64,000 bases of DNA from Daldinia sp. FL1419 (lineage: Eukaryota > Ascomycota > Sordariomycetes > Xylariales > Hypoxylaceae): positions 1 through 64,000 of the forward strand of contig MU623410.1 of NCBI GenBank assembly GCA_025201765.1. The letters are read 5' to 3'. Positions 23,808 through 36,128 of this stretch are shown in pieces. The position numbers and the translations under genes are program-made. The notes under the pieces were generated by a model, which made no database searches, had not been told where the DNA came from, and was given only the letters and a program-made list of their open reading frames with translations. Position 1 is the stretch's first letter; each line of letters opens with the position of its first letter.

Positions 23808-25782
23808 GAATTTAGATGGGAATTTATAAAGTGTTTGTTGTCTACGGTCACGAAGCCAATTAGATTTAATGAGACTTTATATTGCCTACCACTTACACAC
23901 CTAACCTAGGTAGGTATCTAGGCAGGCAGGCATATAATCCCTCCTTCTTTTAAGCGCCGTCCAATAACTCTCGTGGGCCTGATACATGATCCAACTACCA
24001 CTTTCGTCATCCTTCGGTGCCGGGGAACGATCTCACTTCGCCCCTCGTTGCGCAAGCACGCAGTACCGCAGCATCTCATACCAGGTTAGTAGGTAAGGTA
24101 GGTAGCAATAGCAACACCTAGAAAATCAAAGAAGAAGAAAAGAAAACGAAAGAAGGGGATTCGTCGGCTCTCGTCCCAAGCATGGACTTGCCGGAAGATC
24201 CCTATGTAGGCACGATATGCAATGCAACGTGGTGAAATGCGACGAGATCCAATCTATCTCTGTTCCTGGCGGATCGCTACCTAGTTTCGCACGTGGAGGC
24301 GCTACCGCCACTGACCAGCCGAACCCGACGATATCATGAACCCCATCAGAGATTTACACGGGATAATGCAGGAGTCAAAAAGGGTGCCCCTAGGATAGAA
24401 TCAGTTAAGCTCAGTATTACCCGGGAGCAACTTGGCCAACAATACATCTGTTCTCACCCACCCGTTCCATGAGATCGGACACATGAAACAGCTTCAAGAT
24501 AACCCAGGCGTCACTTTGAAGGATGCGAGATTGCATTTCAGCTCGGTAGCATTTTTGGTATTTTTGCGAGTCGTGACCACGTTACCTACCTACCATACCA
24601 GGAAGTACCCAAGCCAAGTTTACCTTGTTAGAGGTAGTTACATGTAGGTGATATTTATATTTAGGCTTTTGCATCTGCTCCAAGGTTAAAGGGGCAAAAA
24701 GCGGACACTCGGCTCTACGTCTATGTCTGCTGTCTACGTGTAAGATGTGTCTAAAAGGTGAATTGGGCGAATAGAAAATCTAGCGCCACGAAGCCTTGCT
24801 TCTTTTTCCTTTGGCCTCTTATAATAACAAATCGGACATACCCATAATACTCCCCATTTCTAATTTCTTTCTTGTTTTCCACCATTTGTTACTCTACAAC
24901 GCAGATATAATCATCGTTACAATGTCTAAGTGCTACAAAATTAACCACTAACATATATCACGGCATGGCATTCCGACGACGTCACTAGCGATTAAAAACA
25001 CTTATTTCGTAGTATTCGCTCCGAATAATACGACGCGTAGCTATCGTACATGCATGTTTTCCATTTCCGACGCCCCAATTATTCATCGCCAAAAAATACT
25101 TCACAGCATTTTCCAACAATGATACAAGACACGCCTCGTCCTCAAAACAGCGCAAAAATCCAAGATGCCCTCCCATACCAAACTAAAGAAACCCTTGCCC
25201 TATTGTTACAGAGTCGAAAGCATCCCACTTCCAACTTTTCCGTTGATAAATCATCTTTCCCAAATTCACTGCTTGCTTCTTTCTGTCTTCCCCTATACGC
25301 GGCCGCCTCTCTAGCTCGGCCGACTTTAAAAAACGGTCGCACAACCGTCAGCAGTATTAAGTACTGAATCGACAAGGGATATTCGGGACATCGTCAACGT
25401 TGATCGGGACTCGGGTAGCGGAATTAACCATTAGGAAATTTCTAAATGCAGTTGGGCATGGCTGCTGAGATGTCCACCTTTAGCTACGCCTAGCTGGGTG
25501 GACCAAGTATGAGTAAAAACATCAATCCGTAAAGAACTGCCCATTATATAGGTATCAAACCTCGGTCGACATGTACTCTGGACCTGTACACCCCTGTGGT
25601 ATATCTTAACTGACGTGGAAACAACAAACGAGACGGTAATAGTACAAGAGCAGGTCGGAGGCTCATTATAGAATTACTAAGGGTTTAATCGGAGTAAAAA
25701 ACGTATGCCAAGCGAGCCGAGCGGTGACATTCGATGAAAGAACGGAAAGGTACAAATTATATATGCCGATTCCGACGAATCG
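23808..25782. other. Convergent intergenic region
   Basis: About 2 kb between convergent genes. It contains a run of the CCTAGGTAGGTA-type repeat at 23904-23931 and scattered GGTAGGTA motifs. Open frames at 24126-24311 and 25050-25375 have no recognisable content. Confidence 0.45.
23904..23931. repeat. CCTAGGTAGGTA-type palindromic/tandem repeat
   Basis: ACCTAGGTAGGTATCTAGG followed by CAGGCAGGCAT. It is one of the dispersed copies of a short palindromic motif found only in the non-coding parts of this window. Confidence 0.7.
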
Positions 25783-27469
25783 TTACATACTGTCGACTCT
25801 GTCGCTCGGCATCTGCATCGTCGGATCGTCAAAATCCGGCTTGACGATCCAAGGGAAATCTGGCCCGATTCCAAAAGATGGCAGCTGACCGATGGTTGGA
25901 ACCCCAACCGGTTGCTGATAAGGCAATGTATTGTACCAATGCTCTTCCGGCTGGATTGGCATCGTTTGATATTGCCCTTGAGGTTGAGGGACCTGTTGCA
26001 TCGGCTGCATCGGCTGCATCGGTTGTGGTACTTGCTGAGACACCTGCTGAGGCGTCTGCTGGGACATTGACTGAGCCATTGGCTGCGAAATTGGCTGAGG
26101 AAATTGCTGATGACCCTGGTGGTGGTTCTGGTGAGTAGGCTCCTGAGCAGCCCGCTGGGAGCGTTGGGTGACTCGTTGATGCGCTTCCTGAGGGGTCTCC
26201 CGGTGTCGGGAATTCGGTCGTGAGGTTTGAGAAATTTGGGAAGGCTGGCGGGCTTCTAGAGGGAAGTGTATCATCGGCTGGTCCATAATAGGAGATGCTG
26301 CGTCCAGTGGAAACACCATTCCTTGCGGAGGTTGGTGTGTGTAATAACCGTCCTGAGCTGACGGACTGTTGCCTGGGACCGCGGTAGTATAGCTCCGTGG
26401 GCTATTTTCATTCGAGCTACCCATATTTGCTCTATTGAGCGAAACGTCCAACGAAACACGGTCAGGTTGCTGTCTCGGCATCTGATATTGGGACATTATG
26501 GATGTAGTCATAATTGCGATGCTAGGGTTGCTCTGATCCGTCACATACTCACTATGTGGAGGCATACTGGTTGTCCGCTGCATTAGAAGACTATGCGGCT
26601 GAGATTGGGGCATCATTTCAACGCCATGATATTCGTGAGCGCCTCCGCCGGATATGCTATGTCGATGGCCTAATTGCATCTGCGACATGTCGTACGGAGT
26701 CATTTGACGACGTTGGGTGTAATACGATGGTCGCGGCAAGGCATTGTTTGGGAACTCCGGGTATCCTACTATACATTGGCCGTTGGACCATCCCAGGCCA
26801 AGTTGTTCTGGCGTGGGTGGAGCCTCGCCGCCATCCGACTCAGAAGAGCAGTCTTCCATTTCTACGTGTGGGCCCCTTTGATGGGAACGACGTTGGTGCT
26901 TAACCATCGTCGTTTTCCTACAGAAACTGAAGAGTGTGTTAGCAGTTGTCTCCAAGGATTATACATCCAATGCTACCTTTTAAGACACCCCTCGTGTGCG
27001 CATTTATATGGTCGTTTTCCGGTATGGATGCGTCGGTGCCGAGCTAAACTGGAAGACTAAGCTGGGTTAGCCAATTTGCGAGGCATCGCGGTTTGATAAA
27101 GCTCTTACATCTGAGAACCGTTTGCCACATCCGGAATGTTGACACTGATGAGGTTTTTCGCCGGTGTGAGTGCGAATATGAACCGTCAAGGCACTGCGCT
27201 GTATGAAGCTTTTGCCGCAATTTGGTTCCGCACACGAGTACGGCCTCTCGTTGGTGTGTATGCGGTAGTGTCTTTGAAGGTCGGACTTGCGATTAAAACT
27301 CTATATTCGTGTAAGCAATTCGAATCAAAACCACGACGACTCCTCCAGTGCATAACCCAGCATTGGTCGAGAACTAGGAAACTACAAAACACACCTTTCC
27401 GCAATTCTCCCAGTTGCACGCAAATGGTCGAGCCATCGGCTCGTTTTCGACAAGTTCCATCAACTCCAT
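25783..27469 (-). CDS. C2H2 zinc-finger transcription factor, four fingers, Gln/Pro-rich C-terminus
   Basis: Inferred exons: complement(25783..26926, 26977..27056, 27109..27300, 27395..27469), 496 aa from ATG 27469, phases consistent. Four adjacent C2H2 fingers: CNWENCGKSFNRKSDLQRHY (rebuilt across intron 1), CAEPNCGKSFIQRSALTVHI, CQHSGCGKRFSDSSSLARH (across intron 2) and CAHEGCLKSFCRKTTMVKH (across intron 3). Linkers are TGEKP/TGKRP-like, which fits sequence-specific DNA binding in the nucleus. The C-terminal half is low-complexity, rich in Gln, Pro, Met and Ser, with MQP-type repeats, as in activation domains. The 5' end is probably incomplete: the frame stays open upstream of ATG 27469 to 27532 and reads GGRRVLDLGVTRK, which looks coding, with a possible acceptor at 27533. 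Target genes unknown. Confidence 0.88.
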
Positions 27470-30400
27470 CTTTCTGGTGACCCCAAGATCTAGGACCCGG
27501 CGACCACCAGTAGTGTAAGTGTGCGAGCAAGACTACTTATATGTCTTACAGTGCGAACCAAGAAACGCAATGTATATGAGTAGTGTGGGACCAGGCCCAG
27601 GAGTCCCTTAAGGCGAAGAGGCAGGGGTAACGTGGGTCACTTGAAGGCAGCCCCAAGTGTGGATGACACCCTTGCTCGGAACAGTATGTAAGCGGAATCT
27701 TCAATGCGACGCCGAGATTGAAATCTATGCGTGGGGATTATTGGTCCCAGATATTCGGCTTAAACCGATATGAAAAACCCATGCAAAGAGCCAGAATAGG
27801 TATGCCAGAACGAGTATACGAGATTTAATACACAGCAGAAGCACGGCCGACCAGCAGTAAAGATCATCAAAGAAAAAGAAGAACAAGAAAATAAGAGACG
27901 AGTGGGCTTTATATACTTATATGTCTATAATGAGGGAGGTTGGGAGAGCAACACGTATAAAGTTAAGTTGACTCTGCTGAAACTACGAAATTAGTAAAAG
28001 CTTCCCTCTCGACAGCGGTGGTTGGCCAAGGGATTGAGGCAGAAATCATCTAGCTAAATGCTTAATACGGGAAAAACCAGACCGTCGTTTAGGAAAGAGA
28101 GACACTATGGACTTACTAGTGTAGTAAAAAACCCTCGGGCATCACCATAGAGTTTTGGCAGATATATCAGGCTTCGTAAACAAGAGGATTTCGCCCTGTA
28201 AACAAGACGCGCCCCAGCAACGAAGGCAGAGATAAGGGGCTTGAGTATTTCGACGGGTCGCGATCAATCTTCACAACAACTACCCGGAAGTCTCAGATTG
28301 GGGATAAGCTTCGGCCGACCAATCTTATATTTGCTTTAAATTTGGCCAAAATGTCAACAAAGAATCGCGCAATACGAGGCCGAGTAGTTGTCTTATTGTC
28401 GTTGTTGTTTTGCTAACGATTTAAGAGGGGAAGTGGTCTCGTCTATTTATCCTAAGGATACAATCGGCTTCCCGCTGGTGGTAACCAGGATTCCGAAGTT
28501 GTTACAATTATAGCAGAAAGTATGCTAACTCGATCAGGCCCGAATAGCCCTATTGTCAAGAGACGACAGGTGGTGACCAAAGCTGACGGACGGATAGATG
28601 GTGCCAATCTAGCCTATACAAGCTTGGGAATATTGAGTGGCCGGTTGTATGTCAACCGTACCGACCGTTTAACTGAGGCCTATTGTATAGGTAGGCTAGC
28701 GAATCCCATCACCCGCGGGTTAAGGTAGGTATTATTGAGGTTTGATTACTACTCCTTGAAGCAATGGGAAGGCTGTATGACGATGGGATGCCTTCCTTTC
28801 CTGGTTATGCAGTCCCAGGTGATGATTGTAAAAGGGAAAGGAGAAGGCTCGAGCACGTCCCGAATTGGAGCGATGGGTGTACGCTATCCAAATTGACAAG
28901 ATCGCAAGGGGAAGAACAGAACGGCGATCACTCTGAAGCCGAACCCTGGGGTCAGGACTCGAAAAGGGCTGGTAGTGGTATATGATGATGTGAAGTAAAA
29001 TGTGAGGGTCGTTGTAGTGACACTTTCGAAAGTTTCGCCTATCACTTGAAAACTGCGTTGTCGGGATAGGTCCGTGTTGATCAAAGTCCGTGGGCCATCC
29101 GTATGTGCATGTGTGTATGTGCGAAAGCTGCTGGAGTAGGATCCTATGTAAGGACTACCTAGGCGAGACCTTCAGAAGGACGACAATAAAACCAGCCTGC
29201 TATACCAATTATAATATAGATCTTGGGTCACCTCAATAAGTTGTCTCGGGTTTCTCTACCGACCAGGCCGACAGCTACGACGTTGAAGACAGAATAAGAA
29301 GTTATGTATTAGAACGTCGCTTAAAGTAATATTGAGATGTGATGAAGTGTATGGAAAAAGGCCGTGCCTATTGGAGAATCCATATAATAATGTATGGTGG
29401 GAAAAGTGCGGAATACGTGGTTATATGTGGTGACGTTGGTAACAGGTAGAGAAAGTGATATAATATATTGACGATGAAGGTAAGCTTCCCTTTTGTTTCC
29501 TTTTTTTCACTTTCAACTCGTGGATTCTGAAGCACGAATTATTTAGGTACTCACAACCATCAACTTCCCCCCTGCACCTGTCGTTTAAGAGAACTAACCT
29601 ACATGTAGGTAGATAGTCATATTGTAGAAAGACAGTTACGATAGGCCTGCCATTGCCTACAACCCCGGCTACCGGCCAAGGTACCACTGGCTCCCTAAGT
29701 GCGCATGCAGATGGCAGCTTGAACAGAAGCCGGTCATTGTACATAGGGGGATACCTATGCCAAAAGAGAATACCTGAGGTACCTAGTTAACCTAAATAGT
29801 GTACTAGTGTACATAGAGTAGGCTAACCTTCAGGGGTCAAGGTTCATGGATGATATTATATGTAGGTACCTTGGTGTAGGGTAGTGTAGAAGAGAAAAGG
29901 ACATTGCCAGGTTCAGGGGTTTAAAATGATAATGCGATAGTAGCGTTGCTGACAATTGAGCAATAAAGGTAAGAATTGTAGGTACGTGGATGCGTGTAAT
30001 TGAGTATAATGCACATAAGGAGTAACTACCTAATAATAAAACCCCTCGCTTTCTTTTAAATGTGCAACGTGCTAATAATGGATGTAAAATATACCCGATT
30101 TATTTGTAAATTAACTAGGTACATAATATTTTAAATGAACATAAAATTATGAATTTCAGTTTCGTATTATATCCACGGCTGTCTTTTCGAGCGTTGGTCA
30201 TTTTCCACTTTCGATCTTTAATCATCATTTTCCATTTCAATACAAGTAAGGCTTGCTAGACCAGAGTCTTTGGCGCCTCTTCTCGTATTTATGATACATA
30301 AACCGCCTAGGTTAATAAATGAACATCACGCCTTTCCCTATACCAGCAAGTGTTTACACCTTGCAGTTAGCGGGGCAATATTCTCGTAGCAATATTTACG

Positions 30401-32737
30401 AGCTCACGAAGTGGCGGAAGGCCCGCAGTGTACGGAAGTACGTCGACACTACGCGTATATACGTCTAGCCGGACTCAACACATCGCCTTGGAATTGAACA
30501 TTTATGGGTGTATAGGTAGGTGATGTGTGTTGATGCAAGAATTGGACGGCCGCGGGGGGAGAAGAGGGGTAGGTATCCTAGACGAAAACCGGCACGATAT
30601 GGTCTACTTCGACGGTTCGGTATGATCTGAATGGCGTGGTGTGGTATTTGATGGGACAGTAGTGTGTAAGCCTCTCAATGTTTCATCACACCCAATTACT
30701 CAAGCTGCGGAAGACAGAAGACTCTTGGCTCAATACTAGCATTTGCTCTGTCTGTCACCTTGCTGTCCCGCACTTATAATGCCTACCAGCAGATACATTC
30801 CGGTTATGATTCAATAGCGTTGGCTGGCAAGGTGCGTAGGTAACTACGAAGTTAATAATTAAGGCAATGTTAATTTTCGGAAATAGCGTTATTCGATAAA
30901 CGTAAAACCTCAATAGTGAGTCCTAGGTAGTTTCATGGAAAAGTAGTTTACCTCATTCACTATTGCAGAGAGTACTAATTCGTACGCATGTACACTTTAG
31001 ACAAGGCAATGAATATCAATACACCAATTCCAGGAACTTTGCCGTGTGTGGTTTAAACATCAAGGGTTATGCTTGGCGTTCCAAATCTTCTAGACGCCGA
31101 TACCGATGGGGAGCTTGCTACTTGGCCGGATCGCGCCGCAAGTACCTAACCCGAGTTTCAATAGAGAAAGATGGCGCCGACAACAGTGGGTATATACCTA
31201 CCTAGGTAAGCACTTAACCCGGCGAATTCTTCAAACAAGAACCCGATTTTTTAGGGTATTCCCCTTATAAATCTTGTAAGAGTAGCTGCGGCTTATAAGC
31301 CCTTTCTCCTCTGAGGTAGACGTAAACAAACTGAGGTAAGTTGTACCGCACCATTATAATAACCATTATAATACGTAGGTAGATACATTATAGCACACCA
31401 CGTTGCCATATTATATGCATATTGCACGTTGTTAACGTGAAGGTTCTGTTTGAAAATGAGACCGATAGCGACGGTGATGGTGATAGATCAACCTTGATCC
31501 CAATTAATAAATAAAAAATTCCTCCATACATACAATTCTATTATTATTATTTTCAGGTGCCTTGGCAGCGTCTTGATGTTTGCGTATCAATGTACCGTAG
31601 CATTGGGTAGTGACTTAGAAAGACACCGGGACTCCGTTCCGAAGTCGTGGACTGGGTGACTTCGGTCCAGACAGTTTCAGGGGAGTTGTCGAAACTTGAC
31701 TTCAAATCGCGACTGGCTTGACAATTCTGAAGTGACAATCCGCCTCATTGTTTCAGATATCTGGGAGACCAGACAAGCCTAACCCTATTCCCCTCTTAGT
31801 ATCTCTACTAGTAAGGGTCGGCAACGGTCGGTATAAGAGAAGCTTTCCGAATAGCGCAAGCTCCAGCGTGTTGCCCCTCTGAAGAACTTTATTTTTTGGT
31901 TTAAAAAAAAGGAATTTATTATGCTAAAGACACAATATTAAAGAACTTGTCGCGTTTATTAGGTGATACGATGCATGCAAAGCAAACAGCGAAGATTAGT
32001 CGCGTCTAACGTATAACCAATCTTATTATTCGTTTTCTAGAGCTAAGAATCGGCATGTACTTCATATTGTCAAATTTTCTCTACTAGGAGCCTCGGAGAT
32101 ACCGCCCATTTCCCCCGGTCAGTTAGCTACCTCTTAAAGGATACTAATTATATGAATCAATTCTAAAAGAAACATTTAATATGGACAACTACTCTAACAT
32201 CTTAAGAAGCCTCAAGGATTGATGATGGCACATTACATAGCATCTGATAGCATCTCCTTTTCAAGCACTTGACTTAGCGTTATAAATGGCAGTGATAATC
32301 GTTGCCGCAGCGCAATTTCAAGTACCTAGGTGCCAATTCCAGTTGCACCAGGTATACGCCTAGGATATTTTCCATAGCCACGATCCCGTTCGCGATTAAG
32401 CTAGAACGTACTTAAGGTAACATGGGCGATTAAGGTAACCGACACGACGATGTATCAATACAGTACAAAGCGTAAGCCTCCACATCGGTGAGGTGCATTT
32501 TCCTTGTCATTATAACACCTGATATCTATAATAGCTTTCCCAGATTTGATCGACTAAAACCAGGAAGACTGGGAAGACCACGCCATACTTTAATTCTCGC
32601 TGGGACTAGAGAGCTCCCGGGACAATGGACCAATAAACTAGTTACCCAATGAGCCCCTTTGTTTCGAAACATGTCGACTACACACCTTTAACGACGACTA
32701 ATAAGAGAAGAGAGAGGCGTGAAAATATGCACCTACA

Positions 32738-32759
32738 TACCTAGGTACCTACCTAGGTA
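32738..32759. repeat. Double TACCTAGGTA palindrome
   Basis: Two perfect ten-base palindromes TACCTAGGTA, at 32738 and 32750, separated by two bases; together they make the densest copy in the window. Other exact ten-base copies start at about 16532, 31198, 32927, 34085, 35045, 46936, 47621 and 60305. Confidence 0.85.
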
Positions 32760-34070
32760 TCTTACAGCAACTTAGGAGGTATGCATGCAAATGGCAGCCC
32801 ACCGGCACCTGCAGCTTGCAGTTGACTCTGCCGGACGAACACCTGCATTGCAGTATCGCAGCGCAGCTTTAAGAGGGACATTAAGCGTAAGTCACACTGC
32901 TCCCGCGGTGGGAACTTGCAGATGGGATACCTAGGTAATGCTCAGGTCACCTCCTTGGTAGTTTTCCTACGTATTGTGTAGTTGATCACACACGTCGAGA
33001 GGCACGCGAAGCGGTAACCGTCTCATATTCTGTCATTTTTAATCATAATAGTCAAGTAATATCGTTCCCCTACGTAACGCTATAAAACATATACTGCGTA
33101 ATAATTCTTTATTATTATCTCTTTATACTACATAGATATCCATGTATGTAACACATACACACACATACATCATACCTCGTAACCTAGTGTATGTAATATC
33201 GATGGGAGGATTCCCCAAAGACTCTTCCCTAGATAGGAGATCGTGGGTCTACGCTAAAAGCCCGGAAACCTTTGAGTGCATGGCCCGTAATCGACTTCCT
33301 TGCTAGCTTCTTTCTTTACAGCCATGCTGCCATGCTGGCCATGTAAGTATCCACATTTACAGGAGACGTCAAAATTTCGAAATGCAAGCAATCATTCATG
33401 TACCCTTCAAATCCCGTCTTTAGCTTCCACTATGTAAAACAGCTTATCGCGCTTGTCGCTGTCGTGATCATGCCGTTATGCCGCGATGCCGCGTGGGAGT
33501 CAAGGTTATTCGACAGGGATCTCCTTGCTCACTTAACAATTGTGAAGGTGGAAGCGCGCGTTTTCTTATTTTCCCTCTTCAGCTCTTAAAGGCTGTGTAA
33601 GCGACGTCTTCCTGCAAATTCAACTTGGGGGCATCGGTTTCGTCTTACCGACGGCAAGTTCCATCTTACCCAACACCAAGCATCCAACCCAGGTAACAAC
33701 AACAATAACAACCCCAGGCCGAGAAGTAAGGCTACTAGCGTAGTAAGTTCTAGCTATCCGATTAGCCAACTGGATCTGTTACCAGGATTTAACACTCCTT
33801 TATCAAGATATCTCACGCAACACCCTTTGCCTAGTTGTAGCTGTTGTGACTGACTGCCATAGTATTATCGTGCCCGAGACTACTATGTACAATGTGACCT
33901 TCTCTATTCGCCATATGGAGCTCCGAGAAAACATTCAGTTCTAGGAAAGTTATTAACATCAAAGGTCGTAGTTAATACCTTCATCTTTCTTATTTCGACT
34001 CGGTTTGCATTCTACCCGCCAAGAATTCCGGAAGAGGGATGCCAAAAAGGGAAGCGAGCTAGATAGGTAA

Positions 34071-34095
34071 GGTGCCTAGGTAGGTACCTAGGTAG
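34071..34095. repeat. CCTAGGTA repeat cluster
   Basis: GGTGCCTAGGTAGG followed by TACCTAGGTAG: one imperfect and one perfect copy of the dispersed palindrome. Confidence 0.75.
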
Positions 34096-35036
34096 CTACT
34101 CCAAACTTATGATAGACTAGACGTCCACTAGAAGTTCGATTAGAAATAACTATATAAAACGTGAAATAGTATAGTAATCCCGTATGGGCTAACAAAAAAC
34201 ATTCCTAGCGGGAGGAACATTTTGTGCGCTAGGCGTCAGTATGCAGCAAAGAAATAGGGCATTAAAGCAACATCGTTTACTTTCCCCGCAAGTCGATCGC
34301 AGCAAACAAAGTCAAGCTTACAGTCCGATAAATCCCCCGGTAACCGATGTTCATGTGATGTAAATGCCATGCTGGTTAGGTAAGTAGATGGACTCCATGT
34401 GATGTTACAAAGTCGAGGAAAATCTCACGATGGTAGTGTCCCTAGATTGTATCGGATTAGGGTCACACCGGTAATGCACCCTCGTGCGTACCTAGTCTGG
34501 CTACTTAAGTCACCCGGAGAATCTGAGAAGTGTATTAGGTATGAGTCGTGGGTTCCAAGACGAGAGAGAATAAAGCGTAGACTTGGTATTCGCTAAAGTT
34601 CACTGCTAGACAGGGAATAATTACCTTCTCGCCTCTCTCTTCCCTACACTAAGTATACAAATTTAGAAGGTGGGGTTTAGTTCTCCAAGATTCTTCGAAT
34701 CGTTGAGTCTAGAGCCATATGACTCCAGCCTAGGTTACCGGGTAGGTTCAAGGACTAGGTCCCGGGTAGTTAGGTAACTGGGAAAAAAAACCGGCAAGGC
34801 ATAACCATTAGTGCAGCTGCCATTAGTGTGCATGGTTTGCATGGAATCTAGCGATGCCCAAATGGTATATCGAGCATTCACGGAATCGTAGCCGGCATAC
34901 TGAACAAGTAGATCAATGTCCGTGCATAAAGATTAACTGTCTGCTCCACTCGTGGTACGTAGTAAGATTCCCGCGTCTCTCTACATCTACACGAAGGTAT
35001 TTAGCGGTTATCCGAAACACAAGTAAAAAAGGGTTC

Positions 35037-35056
35037 GTAGGTAGGTACCTAGGTAG
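35037..35056. repeat. GTAGGTAGGTACCTAGGTAG repeat
   Basis: A GTAG run leading into a perfect TACCTAGGTA palindrome, in gene-poor DNA. Confidence 0.75.
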
Positions 35057-36128
35057 TCAATAAGACCGCAAAGCACATAATAAAACGCAAGACTCCCCAC
35101 CATAGAGAAAACGTAATGAAATAATAGGAATCCTTTAGTCATTCATTTACTTTGGGTGCCCAAGGTAGATGATTGCATAATATACCCGAGTCCGGCAGGC
35201 AAGTTTAGCTTCATACCTCATGGTAGGAAATTACATGTGGCGGGTTGTCACTGATACATATCCGAACCGCCCTACGGCATCTTCAATGTACTTCGTAGAA
35301 CCCTAACCCAACTAGCTAAATTGTAGCATAGATCAAATACTATGAAGCCGTATCTACCTACTATTAAATTTTTACCAATATATGTAAATTTTATAAGTAT
35401 ACCGAGGCGGTAATCCACGATGACGAATCTCGGAAAACTAGTTGGAGTTGTAATAATTGAAAATCGTTGTTATTAAACCCGTCGATAGAATCTATAGTAG
35501 ATGGAAATATTGACTATGCTCCCCGCATTCTCTTCGGAGTCTGTGCCCTCCATATGCTTCTTTTCGCCGCTAAGATTAGGAGGGGAATTATACTTCAAGT
35601 AACCAATAAAGAGAATATTATCAGATCTATAATTATAATATTGTACATGTAGTCCCTTGAATCTATAAGACTTACACAGATGGTGTTATCAACTCCCCTC
35701 CCCTCTTGATAGGCGCCCCGGTTGACCCCAGTCACTTGCAGATAATACTACACCATCAACATCTACCTGCGTCGCACGTATTGAATCTCAAGACTGCCGA
35801 TTACGAACTCAACTTGCTGTTTCTTATGTTGTACCCCCCCTTTGCAATTCCACCGGTATTACAACTCCATGGTTACGAATTACCACCGGACAATGCATAA
35901 TGCGTCGCAAGTAGAATCGCCTTACATGACTTCAGGCACATGATCCGGAGTTTCCCAGGTTCCCACGATATCATTCAACTTGGATCAATCATTGCCGAGG
36001 TCATCCCGCCTAAGGACGAATGAGTGGAGAGAATATGCACTGCACTGACTCTTGTTTCTAATATTTAGATAAGGCTTCCCACATTCGTAACCTTCTGCAT
36101 ACGGCGACAGCATTTGCGAGATTAGCTA

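Larger units (their letters stand above)
27470..36128. other. Gene-poor region (left part of the desert)
   Basis: About 8.7 kb. The first kilobase probably contains missing 5' exons, 5' UTR and promoter of the C2H2 factor. Beyond that no open frame exceeds about 107 codons and none shows a family motif. TACCTAGGTA-type repeats occur at 31198, 32321, 32738, 32927, 34071 and 35037. Base composition is near that of other intergenic DNA rather than strongly AT-rich. Confidence 0.45.
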
